Part shown: positions 1 to 7,821 of the stretch, in pieces
Layout: every line of letters starts with the position of its first letter
Position numbering within the stretch: the stretch's first letter is position 1
DNA from: Actinomadura harenae
GTDB lineage: Bacteria; Actinomycetota; Actinomycetes; Streptosporangiales; Streptosporangiaceae
Direction of reading: 5' to 3'
Length of the DNA stretch: 32,948 bases
Assembly (NCBI RefSeq): GCF_003696215.1
Contig: NZ_RFFG01000088.1
Span: forward strand, 1 to 32,948
Position numbers and translations under genes: made by a program
The notes under the pieces: model-generated
What the model was told of the DNA's origin: nothing
Databases searched by the model: none
Seen by the model: the letters and a program-made list of their open reading frames with translations, nothing else

Positions 1-1
1 C

Positions 2-1459
2 GGCGTCGGCGTGCACGGCGCCGGGCCCGTCGCGGCGCTCGTCGAACGGGCCGCCGCCCTCGACGCCGCCGCGGTCATCGTCCGGTCCCCGGCCGCCGTC
101 GACGACACCGTCCGCGCCGCGTCCGCGCGCACCGGCGTCGCCGTGCTCGGCCTCACCCCCGGCGCGTCCTGGGCTCAGGTCGCCGCGTTGCTGCGCTCCC
201 TGCTCGCCGTCGACGACGTCGGCCTGGACGAGACCGGCGCCGGCGCCGGCACCGGCACCGGCACCGGCACCGGCACCGACAGCGGCGCCGCCCCCGACCT
301 GTTCGCCGTGGCCAACGCCGTCGCCGCGCTCCTCGACGGCCCGGTCACCGTCGAGGACCGCAACGGCCGCGTCCTGGCCTTCTCCAGCCGCCAGGACGAG
401 GGCGACCCGGACCGCATCGCCACGATCCTCGACCGCCAGGTGCCCGCCGACCGGCTCCGCGCCCTGGAGGAGCACGGGGCCTTCACCGCCCTGTACCGCA
501 GCGACCGTCCCGTCTACATCGAGGGCGTCGCCGACAAGCCCCGCGCCGCCATCGCCGTCCGCGCCGGGGGCGAGATCCTCGGTTCCGTCTGGGCCGTCGT
601 CGACCGTCCCCTCACCGCCGACCGTGAACGCTCCCTCGCCGAGGCCGCGCGCGTCGTCGCCCTCCACCTCCTCCGCCTCCGGGCCGGGCAGGACGTCGGA
701 CGCCGCCTGCGCGCCGACCTGCTCGCGACCGTCCTGGAAGGCGGCGCGGGCGCCCCCGAGGCCGCCGCCCGCCTCGGCCTCACCGCCCAGCCCGCCTGTG
801 TCCTCGCCCTCGCCATCACCGGCGGGTCGTCCGCGCCCGACCGGATCGCGGCGGGCGAGCGCGTCTCCGACGCCCTGGCCCTGCACCTGGCCGCCGTCCA
901 CCCGCGCACCGCCACGGCCACCCTCGGCGGCGTCACCTACGCCATCCTCCCCACCACCTCCGACGAGCCCGCGCTGCGCGTCGCGGGCGCCTTCCTCGCC
1001 CGCGTCGGCACCCGCGTCCCGGCCGTCATCGGCATCGGACGCGTCGCCGCGCGCCCCGCCCACCTGCCCCGCTCACGCCAGGACGCCGACCGCGCGCTCC
1101 GCGTCCTGCGCCACGGGCGCACCCGGACCCGCGCCGCCCGCCTCGCCGACGTCTACACCGCCTCGCTCCTGGCCGACCTCACCGACCGCATGGCGGGCGA
1201 GGACGACATCCCCGACGGCCCCGTCCCGCGCCTCCGCGCCTACGACGCCGGGCACCGCACCGCCCTCACCGAGACCCTCGCCGCCTGGCTCGACACCTTC
1301 GGCGACGTCCCCGCGGCCGCCGCGGCCGTCCACGTCCACCCCAACACCTTCCGCTACCGCCTCAAGCGCCTGACGGAGGTCTCCGGCCTGGACCTCACCG
1401 ACCCCGACAGCCGCTTCGAGGCCATGCTCCAACTCCGCCTCATGCCCCCGTCCTCCTGA
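2..1459 (+). CDS. PucR-family transcriptional regulator, 5' end outside the window
   Basis: Probable cytoplasmic DNA-binding regulator of the PucR/CdaR type, a family often controlling purine, ureide and other nitrogen catabolism. The reading frame is open to the left window edge, and the first visible residues resemble the end of a PUCR N-terminal domain, so the true start lies upstream (GTG at 11 is only the first visible start codon). A Gly-Ala/Gly-Thr linker (residues about 76-92 from GTG 11) is followed by a GAF-like middle region and a C-terminal helix-turn-helix of the PucR type containing VHPNTFRYRLKRL near residues 445-457. It lies convergent to the urease operon, so regulation of urea or purine use is a reasonable inference but not shown. 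Family call is secure; target genes are unknown. Confidence 0.85.
   Translation, partial: GVGVHGAGPVAALVERAAALDAAAVIVRSPAAVDDTVRAASARTGVAVLGLTPGASWAQVAALLRSLLAVDDVGLDETGAGAGTGTGTGTGTDSGAAPDLFAVANAVAALLDGPVTVEDRNGRVLAFSSRQDEGDPDRIATILDRQVPADRLRALEEHGAFTALYRSDRPVYIEGVADKPRAAIAVRAGGEILGSVWAVVDRPLTADRERSLAEAARVVALHLLRLRAGQDVGRRLRADLLATVLEGGAGAPEAAARLGLTAQPACVLALAITGGSSAPDRIAAGERVSDALALHLAAVHPRTATATLGGVTYAILPTTSDEPALRVAGAFLARVGTRVPAVIGIGRVAARPAHLPRSRQDADRALRVLRHGRTRTRAARLADVYTASLLADLTDRMAGEDDIPDGPVPRLRAYDAGHRTALTETLAAWLDTFGDVPAAAAAVHVHPNTFRYRLKRLTEVSGLDLTDPDSRFEAMLQLRLMPPSS
234..275 (+). repeat. hexanucleotide microsatellite inside the PucR gene
   Basis: Two CCGGCG units followed by five CCGGCA units in perfect tandem, encoding a Gly-Ala then Gly-Thr linker. 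Unit length is a multiple of three, so slippage would change linker length without a frameshift. Confidence 0.85.
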
Positions 1460-1482
1460 CCGCACCGGCTACCCTCCCCGCC

Positions 1483-1899
1483 ATGCGTACCGCGTTCATG
1501 TTCCCGGTGGGCGAGCGCGCCGACACCGTCTCGCTCCTCGACCGCCACTTCCCCGAGCAGCGTTATCCGTGGCTGATGGACAGGGCCCTCTACGTCGACA
1601 TCGACGACGAGCGGGACGGCCACCTCTTCTCGGACTGGCCCCCCGAGGAGGTGACCGTCCTCGACGCGGCCCTCGGCCACCACCCCGCCTGGGCGGTGCA
1701 GATCGGCGTCCCCGGACGCGTCGAGGGCACCACCGAACTCCACCACCTGGCCGAACTGCTGCTCGCGCACGGGGGAGTGGCGATGGACAACTACTCCGAC
1801 CACCCCTGGACCCTGGAGGAGATCAGATCCGGAGCGGTCAAGGACGGCCTTCACTTCTTCGACTTCCGCACCTTCCACGAACTCAACCCGTTCACCTGA
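1483..1899 (+). CDS. uncharacterised small acidic protein
   Basis: A 138-residue protein of unknown function, starting at ATG 1483, 23 bases after the PucR gene. No signal peptide or membrane segment is visible. It is acidic and aromatic-rich (motifs YPWLMDRALYVDIDDE near residues 28-43 and HFFDFRTFHELNPF at the end), which suggests a compact soluble domain. G/C-biased third positions support real coding. It may be co-transcribed with the PucR regulator. The stop codon lies inside the stem of a strong hairpin that ends this transcription unit. I do not recognise the family and assign no function. Confidence 0.65.
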   Translation: MRTAFMFPVGERADTVSLLDRHFPEQRYPWLMDRALYVDIDDERDGHLFSDWPPEEVTVLDAALGHHPAWAVQIGVPGRVEGTTELHHLAELLLAHGGVAMDNYSDHPWTLEEIRSGAVKDGLHFFDFRTFHELNPFT

Positions 1900-1928
1900 C
1901 CACTTCGCGGAGCGGTCAGGTGAACGGG
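1887..1928. terminator. 15-bp hairpin between convergent units (bidirectional terminator candidate)
   Basis: Perfect inverted repeat CCCGTTCACCTGACC (1887-1901) and GGTCAGGTGAACGGG (1914-1928) around a 12-base loop. It overlaps the last codons and stop of the gene ending at 1899 and faces the 3' end of ureD at 1990. No T tract follows on either strand, as is common for actinomycete hairpin terminators. Confidence 0.75.
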
Positions 1929-1989
1929 TCGGCAGTTGGCGGAGGGCCACGAAGAGGGCCAGGCCCGCGCCGGTGGATCATGTTGTCGG

Positions 1990-2976
1990 TCATGGCTCCA
2001 CCCACGAGGCGCCGTGGGGGCGGGGGGCCGCCGCGCCGAGCAGGCGGCGGCGGACGGCGTCCCAGGTCCGGAAGAACGCCTCCTCGACCTCGGGGGAGCG
2101 CTCGCCGAAGACCCGCGCCCACGCGCCGCACTCCCCGGGCAGGACGCTCGCCCCACCGCGCAGCCCCGTGCCCGCGAGGGTGGTGTGCATGGTGTCGGCG
2201 AGCTCCTGCGCGGGGGCCGCCCTCGTGATCACGTACAGGGTGGCCATGAGCCCGAAGCCGCCCATCACGGTGGGGGCGGTGACGGCGTCCTCGGCGGGGA
2301 CGAGCCGGATCGGGTCGGCGAATAGCAGGCGCCCGTCTTGGCCGTGGACGTCCAGGTCCGCGCAGTAGGCGGTGTAGGCGTGGCGTTCTCCGCGCGCGAG
2401 CCGCCCGGCCATCAGCTTGTCGCCCAGGACGATCGTCGACTCCGCGGACGCGGTGACGCGCATGTGCTGGTAATAGCGCGAGCCCCCGAACGGGATCGTG
2501 GTCTGCGGCAGGTACTCCACATAGCTGCCGGGTGCGGCGGTGACGTCGACGAGCTGCGTGGCGTAGTCGCGCTCCATCCGGTACAGCCGCGTGGCGGTCT
2601 GGGTGCTGAAATGGACGGCCGTGCCGGGCCCGCAGGACGCGGCGATCCGGTAGCGGTCACCTTGCAGGACGCCGCCCCCGGACGACAGGAACATGACATG
2701 CGGCATGTCGGGACGAGCGGGATCCGGGTACAGCGGACGCGCGGTGTGCAGCGGCGCCTTCTGGAAGTGGCCGGTCAGCTCGGTGCGGCCTGCGACCGAG
2801 GCGAAGTCCATCTCCAGCACGCCGACCTTGCCCGGCGATCCGACGGGCAGGGTGTCGGGCACGGCCCCGAGCCCGGACACGGCGGTGGGCAGCCACGGAG
2901 GCGTGCACCGCTCCACCGACGTCCGGCCTCCGGCGGTCCGGTCCGCGAGGGGGCGGATGCCGGCGGCGCCGGTCAT
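1990..2976 (-). CDS. ureD: urease accessory protein UreD
   Basis: Scaffold component of the UreD-UreF-UreG complex that loads nickel into apo-urease. The 328-residue protein shows UreD-type blocks: residues such as FLSSGGGVLQGDRY, followed by QTATRLYRM and YVEYLPQTTIPFGGSRY, then LVLGDKL-like and GGFGLMATLYV segments. The start ATG (2976) overlaps the ureG stop as ATGA, which fixes the start; the open frame extends far upstream but that part is only a shadow of ureG. It is the last gene of the urease operon, ending 61 bases before the convergent hairpin at 1887-1928. Length is slightly above the usual 270-290 residues. The family call is confident. Confidence 0.9.
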   Translation of the reverse strand: MTGAAGIRPLADRTAGGRTSVERCTPPWLPTAVSGLGAVPDTLPVGSPGKVGVLEMDFASVAGRTELTGHFQKAPLHTARPLYPDPARPDMPHVMFLSSGGGVLQGDRYRIAASCGPGTAVHFSTQTATRLYRMERDYATQLVDVTAAPGSYVEYLPQTTIPFGGSRYYQHMRVTASAESTIVLGDKLMAGRLARGERHAYTAYCADLDVHGQDGRLLFADPIRLVPAEDAVTAPTVMGGFGLMATLYVITRAAPAQELADTMHTTLAGTGLRGGASVLPGECGAWARVFGERSPEVEEAFFRTWDAVRRRLLGAAAPRPHGASWVEP

Positions 2977-3608
2977 CCCGTCGACGAGCACAGCGTCTCC
3001 CGGCGATCGAGGACGAAGTCGGCCACGTCGGACACGCCCGTTCCGGTGAGGCAGTCGGTCAGGATGACGCGGCCGTTCCCGCGGACCGCGTGCGCGTCCC
3101 GTTCCATGACCGCGAGGTCGGTGCGCACGTAGGGCGCGATGTCGATCTTGTTGATGACGAGCAGGTCGGAGTCGGTCGTGCCGGGACCGCGCTTGCGCGG
3201 CATCTTCTCGCCCTCCGCCGTGTCCAGGACGAACACGAAGACGTCCGCGAGCGCCGGGCTGAAGGTCAGCGTGAGGTTGTCGCCGCCGCTCTCGAACAGC
3301 AGGACGTCGATGTCGGGGAACCGGTCGAGCAGCTCGGCCGCCGCCGCGAGGTTCATCGTCGGGTCGTCCCGGACGGCGGTGTGCGGGCACGCGCCCGTCT
3401 CGACGCCGACGACGCGGTCGGCGTCCAGCGTCCCGGCGAGGGTCCGCCGCACGTGCTGGGCGTCCTCCTGGGTGTAGATGTCGTTGGTGATGACGCCGGG
3501 ACGGTGCCCCCGGCCGACCAGGAGGGGGACGAGCGCCTCGATCAGGGCGGTCTTGCCCGATCCCACCGGGCCGCCGATCCCGATCTTGTAGACCTGCTCC
3601 AGTTCCAT
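2973..3608 (-). CDS. ureG: urease accessory GTPase UreG
   Basis: SIMIBI-class GTPase that delivers nickel to urease in a GTP-dependent step. The 211-residue protein is of standard length. P-loop GPVGSGKT lies at residues 13-20, and the nickel-binding CPH motif at residues 74-76 (ETGACPHTAVRDD). FESGGDNL and the NKID guanine-specificity motif (LLVINKIDIAPY) are present. It begins 21 bases after ureF and overlaps ureD by four bases. With no ureE visible in this operon, UreG and the CbiX-like protein are the only visible candidate nickel-handling factors besides UreF and UreD. Confidence 0.96.
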   Translation of the reverse strand: MELEQVYKIGIGGPVGSGKTALIEALVPLLVGRGHRPGVITNDIYTQEDAQHVRRTLAGTLDADRVVGVETGACPHTAVRDDPTMNLAAAAELLDRFPDIDVLLFESGGDNLTLTFSPALADVFVFVLDTAEGEKMPRKRGPGTTDSDLLVINKIDIAPYVRTDLAVMERDAHAVRGNGRVILTDCLTGTGVSDVADFVLDRRETLCSSTG

Positions 3609-3629
3609 GGGTCGCTCCGAATCGTCGGG

Positions 3630-4361
3630 TCAGGTGATGAACAGCCGGGCCTCGGCCCGCTCGTGCGCCGCGGCGACGACGTCGGCGAGCGGGGTGGAGG
3701 AGCGCAGGTCGCGCGGGTCCCGGGCCGCGAGCGCCGTCTCCGCCGCCCGGACGATCTCCGGGCGCAGCGCGCGCAGCAGCCCCTGCGCCCGCCGGAAGTC
3801 GCTGCGCCCGAGGCGGACCGCCGCCGTCGCGCAGCTGGCCGCGAGGGCGTACAGGTCACCGGCCACGGCGTCGCGGACCGGGACGCCGAGGCCCGCGTGG
3901 ACCGCCCCCACGACGACGGCGTGGTTGCCGGGCGTCGCGCCGCCGGCGACCAGGCGTCCCAGCCGGACGGCCGGGGCCGACCCGAAGGCCGGTTCCGCGA
4001 GGCCCAGGAGCTGCCGTCCCGTCCGCACCGACGCGGTGCGCTGCTCCGGGCCGAGCTTGATCGCGTGCAGCCTGCGGTCGGCCTCCACGACCGCGTCCCA
4101 GTCGTCCGAGGCGACCGCGCGGTGCGCCAGCGCCAGGGCCGCCGCGTCCGCGGTGCCCGCGGCCCGGATCACGCCGGACACCAGGTCGTGGACGTCGTCC
4201 GCACCGGCGATCCTCAGCTGGACGTACCCCTCCAGGCCGTGCGACAGGGTGTAGAGCCCGCTCGGGAAGGCGGAGTCGGTGAGCTGGAACTGCGCCAGCA
4301 GCGCGCCCAGCCCGCCGGATGTCTTCGGCACGCCGGACGGCTTCGGGGCCCGGCGGGTCAT
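3630..4361 (-). CDS. ureF: urease accessory protein UreF
   Basis: UreF recruits UreG to the UreD-urease complex. The 243-residue protein shows the UreF hallmark QLTDSAFPSGLYTLSHGLE at residues 25-43, followed by an all-helical body ending in AEARLFIT. The start ATG (4361) overlaps the ureC stop as ATGA, so translation is probably coupled. The first 20 residues are a basic, Pro-rich extension before the conserved domain. The open frame continues upstream antisense to nothing meaningful (another frame of ureC) and was trimmed. Gene order C-F-G-D without E matches actinobacterial urease operons such as those of mycobacteria. Confidence 0.93.
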   Translation of the reverse strand: MTRRAPKPSGVPKTSGGLGALLAQFQLTDSAFPSGLYTLSHGLEGYVQLRIAGADDVHDLVSGVIRAAGTADAAALALAHRAVASDDWDAVVEADRRLHAIKLGPEQRTASVRTGRQLLGLAEPAFGSAPAVRLGRLVAGGATPGNHAVVVGAVHAGLGVPVRDAVAGDLYALAASCATAAVRLGRSDFRRAQGLLRALRPEIVRAAETALAARDPRDLRSSTPLADVVAAAHERAEARLFIT

Positions 4362-6082
4362 GCGATGAAGAAGAGCCGGTTCAGCGGCAGCCACTCGGCG
4401 GGCTCGATGGTGGCGAGCTCGCCGTCCACGGTGACCTTGTACGTCTCGGGATCGACGTCGACCCGCGCGACCGACGAGTTGTGCATCATGTGCCGCTTGT
4501 CCACCGTCCGGCACTGCCGCACGGGACGGATCAGCCGTTCCAGTCCGAGCCGCTCCGGGACGCCGCCGGCGATCGAGGCGTCCGACATGAACGTCACGCA
4601 CGTCTCCTTCAGCGCCCGGCCCATCGCCCCGTACATGGGCCGCAGGTAGACCGGCTGCGGCGTGGGCAGCGACGCGTTCGGGTCGCCCATCTGCGCCCAG
4701 CTGATCAGCCCGCCCTTGACCACCATGAACGGCTTCACCGCGAAGGAATGGACGGGCCACAGGACGATGTCGGCGAGCTTGCCGTCCTCCAGCGACCCGA
4801 TCGTGTCGGCCAGCCCGCTGGCCCGCGCCGGATTGATGGTGAGCTTGGCCAGATAGCGCAGCACGCGGTGGTTGTCGTTGCGCGCGGAGTCCTCGGGCAG
4901 CGGGCCCCGCTTGTCCTTGCAGTGGTGCGCGACCTGGAACGTGCGCGTGAAGGACTCGCCCACCCGTCCCATCGCCTGCGAGTCCGACCCGACGATGCTG
5001 ATGAGGCCCAGGTCGTGCAGGACGGTCTCGGCCGCGATCGTCTCGGCCCGGACGCGGCTCTCCGCGAACGCCCGGTCCTCCGGGACGTCGTAGCTGAGGT
5101 GGTGGCACACCATCGTCATGTCGAGCAGCTCGTCCACCGAGTCCGCCGTGTACGGCAGCGTCGGGTTCGTCGAGGCGGGCAGGACGTTCGGCTCGGACGT
5201 GATCTTCAGGATGTCGGGCGCGTGACCGCCGCCCGCGCCCTCCGAGTGGTAGGTGTGGATCGTCCGGCCGTTGATCGCGCCGATGGTGTCCTCGACGAAC
5301 CCGGCCTCGTTCAACGTGTCGGTGTGGATGGTGATCTGCACGTCGTGGTCGTCGGCGACGCGCAGGGCGCAGTCGATGACGGCCGGGGTCGAGCCCCAGT
5401 CCTCGTGCACCTTCAGGCCCGCCGCGCCCGAGCGCAGCTGCTCGTCCAGGGCGCCCGGCAGGCTGTTGTTGCCCTTGCCGTACACCGCGATGTTGATCGG
5501 GATGTCCTCGTACGCCTGGAGGATCCGGGCGATGTTCCACGGGCCGGGCGTGCACGTGGTGCCGCGCGAGCCGTCCGCGGGACCGGTGCCGCCGCCGACC
5601 AGGGTGGTGATGCCGTTGCTCAGCGCGTGCTCGGCCTGCTGCGGCGCGATGAGGTGGACGTGCGTGTCGATCGCCCCGGCCGTGGCGATGAGGTTCTCCC
5701 CGGAGATCACCTCGGTGCCGACCCCGACGATCAGCCGCCGGTCCACGCCGTTCTGCGTGTGCGGGTTGCCGGACTTGCCCACGCCCGCGATCCGGCCGTC
5801 CTTGATGCCGATGTCGGCCTTGACGATCCCCAGCACCGGATCGATGATCACCGCGTTGGTGATCACGGTGTCGAGCGCGGTGGTGGCGTTCATCGAGGCC
5901 GGGTCGGACGACATCCCGTCCCGGGCGGTCTTGCCGCCGCCGTACTGGGTCTCGTCCCCGTAGTGGCCCTCGGTGTGGTCGTACTCGATCTCCACCACCA
6001 GGTTGGTGTCCGCGAGGTGGAGACGGTCGCCCACGGTGGGGCCGTACATGCTCGCGTACTGCTCGCGAGAGATCCTCGTCAT
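4358..6082 (-). CDS. ureC: urease alpha subunit (catalytic)
   Basis: Hydrolyses urea to ammonia and carbamate at a di-nickel centre in the cytoplasm. The 574-residue protein has full family length. All key residues are present at a constant offset of +7 from Klebsiella UreC: His141 and His143 (TAGAIDTHVHLI), carbamylated Lys224 (AAGLKVHEDWG), His253 and His279, flap Cys326-His327 (MVCHHLSYD), and Asp367 (SDSQAMGR). It starts at ATG 6082, five bases after the ureB stop, with a GGAAGGG ribosome site lying in the last ureB codons. It overlaps ureF. The subunit looks catalytically intact. Confidence 0.98.
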   Translation of the reverse strand: MTRISREQYASMYGPTVGDRLHLADTNLVVEIEYDHTEGHYGDETQYGGGKTARDGMSSDPASMNATTALDTVITNAVIIDPVLGIVKADIGIKDGRIAGVGKSGNPHTQNGVDRRLIVGVGTEVISGENLIATAGAIDTHVHLIAPQQAEHALSNGITTLVGGGTGPADGSRGTTCTPGPWNIARILQAYEDIPINIAVYGKGNNSLPGALDEQLRSGAAGLKVHEDWGSTPAVIDCALRVADDHDVQITIHTDTLNEAGFVEDTIGAINGRTIHTYHSEGAGGGHAPDILKITSEPNVLPASTNPTLPYTADSVDELLDMTMVCHHLSYDVPEDRAFAESRVRAETIAAETVLHDLGLISIVGSDSQAMGRVGESFTRTFQVAHHCKDKRGPLPEDSARNDNHRVLRYLAKLTINPARASGLADTIGSLEDGKLADIVLWPVHSFAVKPFMVVKGGLISWAQMGDPNASLPTPQPVYLRPMYGAMGRALKETCVTFMSDASIAGGVPERLGLERLIRPVRQCRTVDKRHMMHNSSVARVDVDPETYKVTVDGELATIEPAEWLPLNRLFFIA

Positions 6083-6087
6083 CGCCG

Positions 6088-6675
6088 TCAGCCCTTCCGC
6101 GCCCGGGACGTGGCCGCCTTCTTCGCCGTCTTCTTCCCTGCCTTCGCCGCCTTGGCCGTTTTCACTGCCTTGGCCGCCTTCGCGGGCTTGGCGGCCTTCG
6201 CGGGCTTGGCGGCCTTGGCGGTCTTCTTCGCCGGCGCGGTCTTCTTCGCGGCGGACTTCTTGGCCAAGCCGCCCGCCGCCCTGCCGCTCCGGGCCGGGCC
6301 GGTCACCGGCTCGTCGAGGTAGCCGCGCTCGCGCATCCGGATGAGCGCCTCCCGCCGGGCCTCCCCGGACCGGCAGCTCCCGTCGAGCAGGCCGCCGAAC
6401 CCGACGATGCGCAGCCCGCCGCCGTACTCGACCAGCGTCACCTGCTTGGTGTCGCCGGCCTCGAACCGGACGGCGGTTCCGGCGGGGATGTCCAGCCGCA
6501 TGCCGATCGCCTGCTCGCGGTCGAACCTCAGCGCCCGGTTGACCTCGAAGAAGTGGAAGTGCGAGCCGATCTGGACGGCCCGGTCGCCGGTGTTCTGCAC
6601 CGTCAGCGTCTCCCGGCGCTGACCGGCGTTGAGCTCGATCGGCCCCTCGCCGAACATGTAGACGTCGTCAGCCAT
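6088..6675 (-). CDS. ureB: urease beta subunit with long Lys/Ala-rich C-terminal tail
   Basis: Structural urease subunit. Residues 1-100 are a normal UreB core (NAGQRRETLTVQNTGDR, GSHFHFFEVN, GMRLDIPAGTAVRFE). Residues 101-126 form a short helix-like extension. Residues 127-195 are a strongly basic low-complexity tail containing 20 lysines after residue 138; from Lys151 to Lys181 a lysine occurs every third residue in AKx repeats. Usual UreB is about 100-130 residues, so the tail is an addition. Composition resembles histone-H1-like proteins and the HU tails of actinobacteria. The tail runs to a stop five bases before ureC with no frameshift. The start ATG 6675 overlaps the upstream CbiX-like gene by eight bases. 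Confidence 0.95.
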   Translation of the reverse strand: MADDVYMFGEGPIELNAGQRRETLTVQNTGDRAVQIGSHFHFFEVNRALRFDREQAIGMRLDIPAGTAVRFEAGDTKQVTLVEYGGGLRIVGFGGLLDGSCRSGEARREALIRMRERGYLDEPVTGPARSGRAAGGLAKKSAAKKTAPAKKTAKAAKPAKAAKPAKAAKAVKTAKAAKAGKKTAKKAATSRARKG

Positions 6676-7444
6676 GAGTGAGCGTCCCTTCAGGCGTTTC
6701 CGTAGTGGGTTCGGGCGTACGGCCGAGCGTGTGCCCGTGGCCGTGGTGCGGCTTCATCCGCAGGCCGTCGTCGCCGTCCCGCTCCCAGCGGCGTTCGGCC
6801 TGGGTCGCGCGTTCGGCGATCAGGGCGGCGAGGGCGGCGGGTCCCAGGAGCGGTCCCGCGTCGCGGCCGCCCGGCGGGCAGGCCGGAGGCGGGACGAGCG
6901 ACGCGGGCACCACGACGACCTCGTCCGCGCCCAGCCGCAGGCAGCGGTCGACCCCCTCGGCCAGCGCGGACTCGTCGCCCGCCAGGGCCACCTCCACCCA
7001 GCGGACGGGCAGGTACTGCCAGACGAGGCGCGCGACCTTGAACAGCTCGGCGTCGGCCTCGGGATCGGCGGGCGGCGCCACCAGCAGCACGGCGCCGGTG
7101 AAGTCGCCGCCGCGCAGGATCCCGGTCACCTTCGAGCGGAGCCACCCGACCAGGTGCGTCACCGTGCCCAGCGGGTCCGCCAGCAGGAAGGACCCGGGCG
7201 GACGGTCGCGTGCGGCCCAGGCCAGCGCCTGCGCCGCCGCCGGGGCCAGGCCCGGGTCGCGGCCCAGCGTCACCGGCACCGCGACGGCGCTCGGATGCGT
7301 CCGAAGAGCCGCGGCAAGCCCACGACCAGGGGAGAGAATCCCGGCGGGTCCGCCCAGGGGCGGGCCGCGCAGCGGAGAGGCCGCGGCCTCGTGGCCGCCG
7401 ACCGCGAGGACGTCGCGTCCGGAGGGGAGGGACGGTGGTGTCAC
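6668..7444 (-). CDS. CbiX-like (class II chelatase fold) protein with His cluster, inserted between ureA and ureB
   Basis: A 258-residue protein resembling two-domain CbiX/SirB sirohydrochlorin chelatases. The first half has VAVPVTLGRDPGLA (55-68) and ADPLGTVTHLVGWLR (89-103). The second has PPADPEADAELFKVARLVW (124-142) and LRLGADEVVVVPASL (169-183), close in pattern to CbiX C-terminal domains. The second domain lacks the usual GRGS motif (APPA instead), so chelatase activity is doubtful; His18 sits in a GGH context near the N-terminus. A metal-binding-looking HHGHGH cluster lies at 233-238. Start GTG 7444 overlaps the ureA stop as GTGA and the 3' end overlaps ureB by eight bases, so it is embedded in the operon. 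Inference: a nickel-handling factor replacing UreE. Confidence 0.8.
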   Translation of the reverse strand: MTPPSLPSGRDVLAVGGHEAAASPLRGPPLGGPAGILSPGRGLAAALRTHPSAVAVPVTLGRDPGLAPAAAQALAWAARDRPPGSFLLADPLGTVTHLVGWLRSKVTGILRGGDFTGAVLLVAPPADPEADAELFKVARLVWQYLPVRWVEVALAGDESALAEGVDRCLRLGADEVVVVPASLVPPPACPPGGRDAGPLLGPAALAALIAERATQAERRWERDGDDGLRMKPHHGHGHTLGRTPEPTTETPEGTLTHG

Positions 7445-7752
7445 TTGCCGCCGCCGATGGGGTCGTGGCAGGACACCAGCTTGGTGCCGTCGTCGAAGGC
7501 GGCCTCGACCTGGAGCAGCTTCAGCATGCCGCGCACCCCGGGCAGCACGTCGTCCGGCCCGACCACGTGCTTGCCGAGCTCCATGCAGTCCGCCACGGAC
7601 CTGCCGTCCCGCGCGGCCTCCACGATCGCGGAGCTGATCAGGGCGACCGACTCGCCGTAGTTCAGCTTCAGGCCGCGCTGTCTGCGCCGTTCCGCCATCT
7701 CGGCGACGACGAAGATCATCAGTTTGTCGATCTCGCGTGGTGCCAGGTTCAT
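7441..7752 (-). CDS. ureA: urease gamma subunit
   Basis: Smallest structural subunit of the urease (UreABC)3 complex. The 103-residue protein has standard length and motifs: NLAPREIDKLMIF at the N-terminus, GLKLNYGESVALIS, and the C-terminal DGTKLVSCHDPIGGGK. ATG 7752 is chosen because a GAGAGGA ribosome site lies 6 bases upstream and the protein then aligns with the family N-terminus; a start five codons upstream is less likely. It follows the urea transporter gene by 69 bases and overlaps the CbiX-like gene by four. Having ureA separated from ureB by another gene is unusual. Confidence 0.95.
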   Translation of the reverse strand: MNLAPREIDKLMIFVVAEMAERRRQRGLKLNYGESVALISSAIVEAARDGRSVADCMELGKHVVGPDDVLPGVRGMLKLLQVEAAFDDGTKLVSCHDPIGGGK

Positions 7753-7783
7753 GAGCGTTCCTCTCACCGGTTCGTTCTTTCGG

Positions 7784-7807
7784 GACGTGGATGTGGATGT
7801 GGACGTG
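7784..7807. repeat. four tandem hexamers in the ureA leader
   Basis: Units GACGTG, GATGTG, GATGTG, GACGTG on the plus strand, lying in the 69-base gap between the urea transporter stop and ureA. On the coding strand the repeat reads CACRTC and could encode alternating His-Val/Ile, but no start codon opens that frame inside the gap. Confidence 0.7.
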
Positions 7808-7821
7808 GTCGGCGGGCGCCG

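Noticed and set aside
4362..5555. Long minus-strand frame extending ureF upstream to 641 residues
   Set aside because: This part is another frame of ureC. UreF similarity begins at the ATG overlapping the ureC stop.
6091..6297. UreB Lys/Ala tail as a frameshift artefact
   Set aside because: The frame ends properly five bases before ureC, and the tail has regular three-residue lysine spacing that a frameshift would not give.
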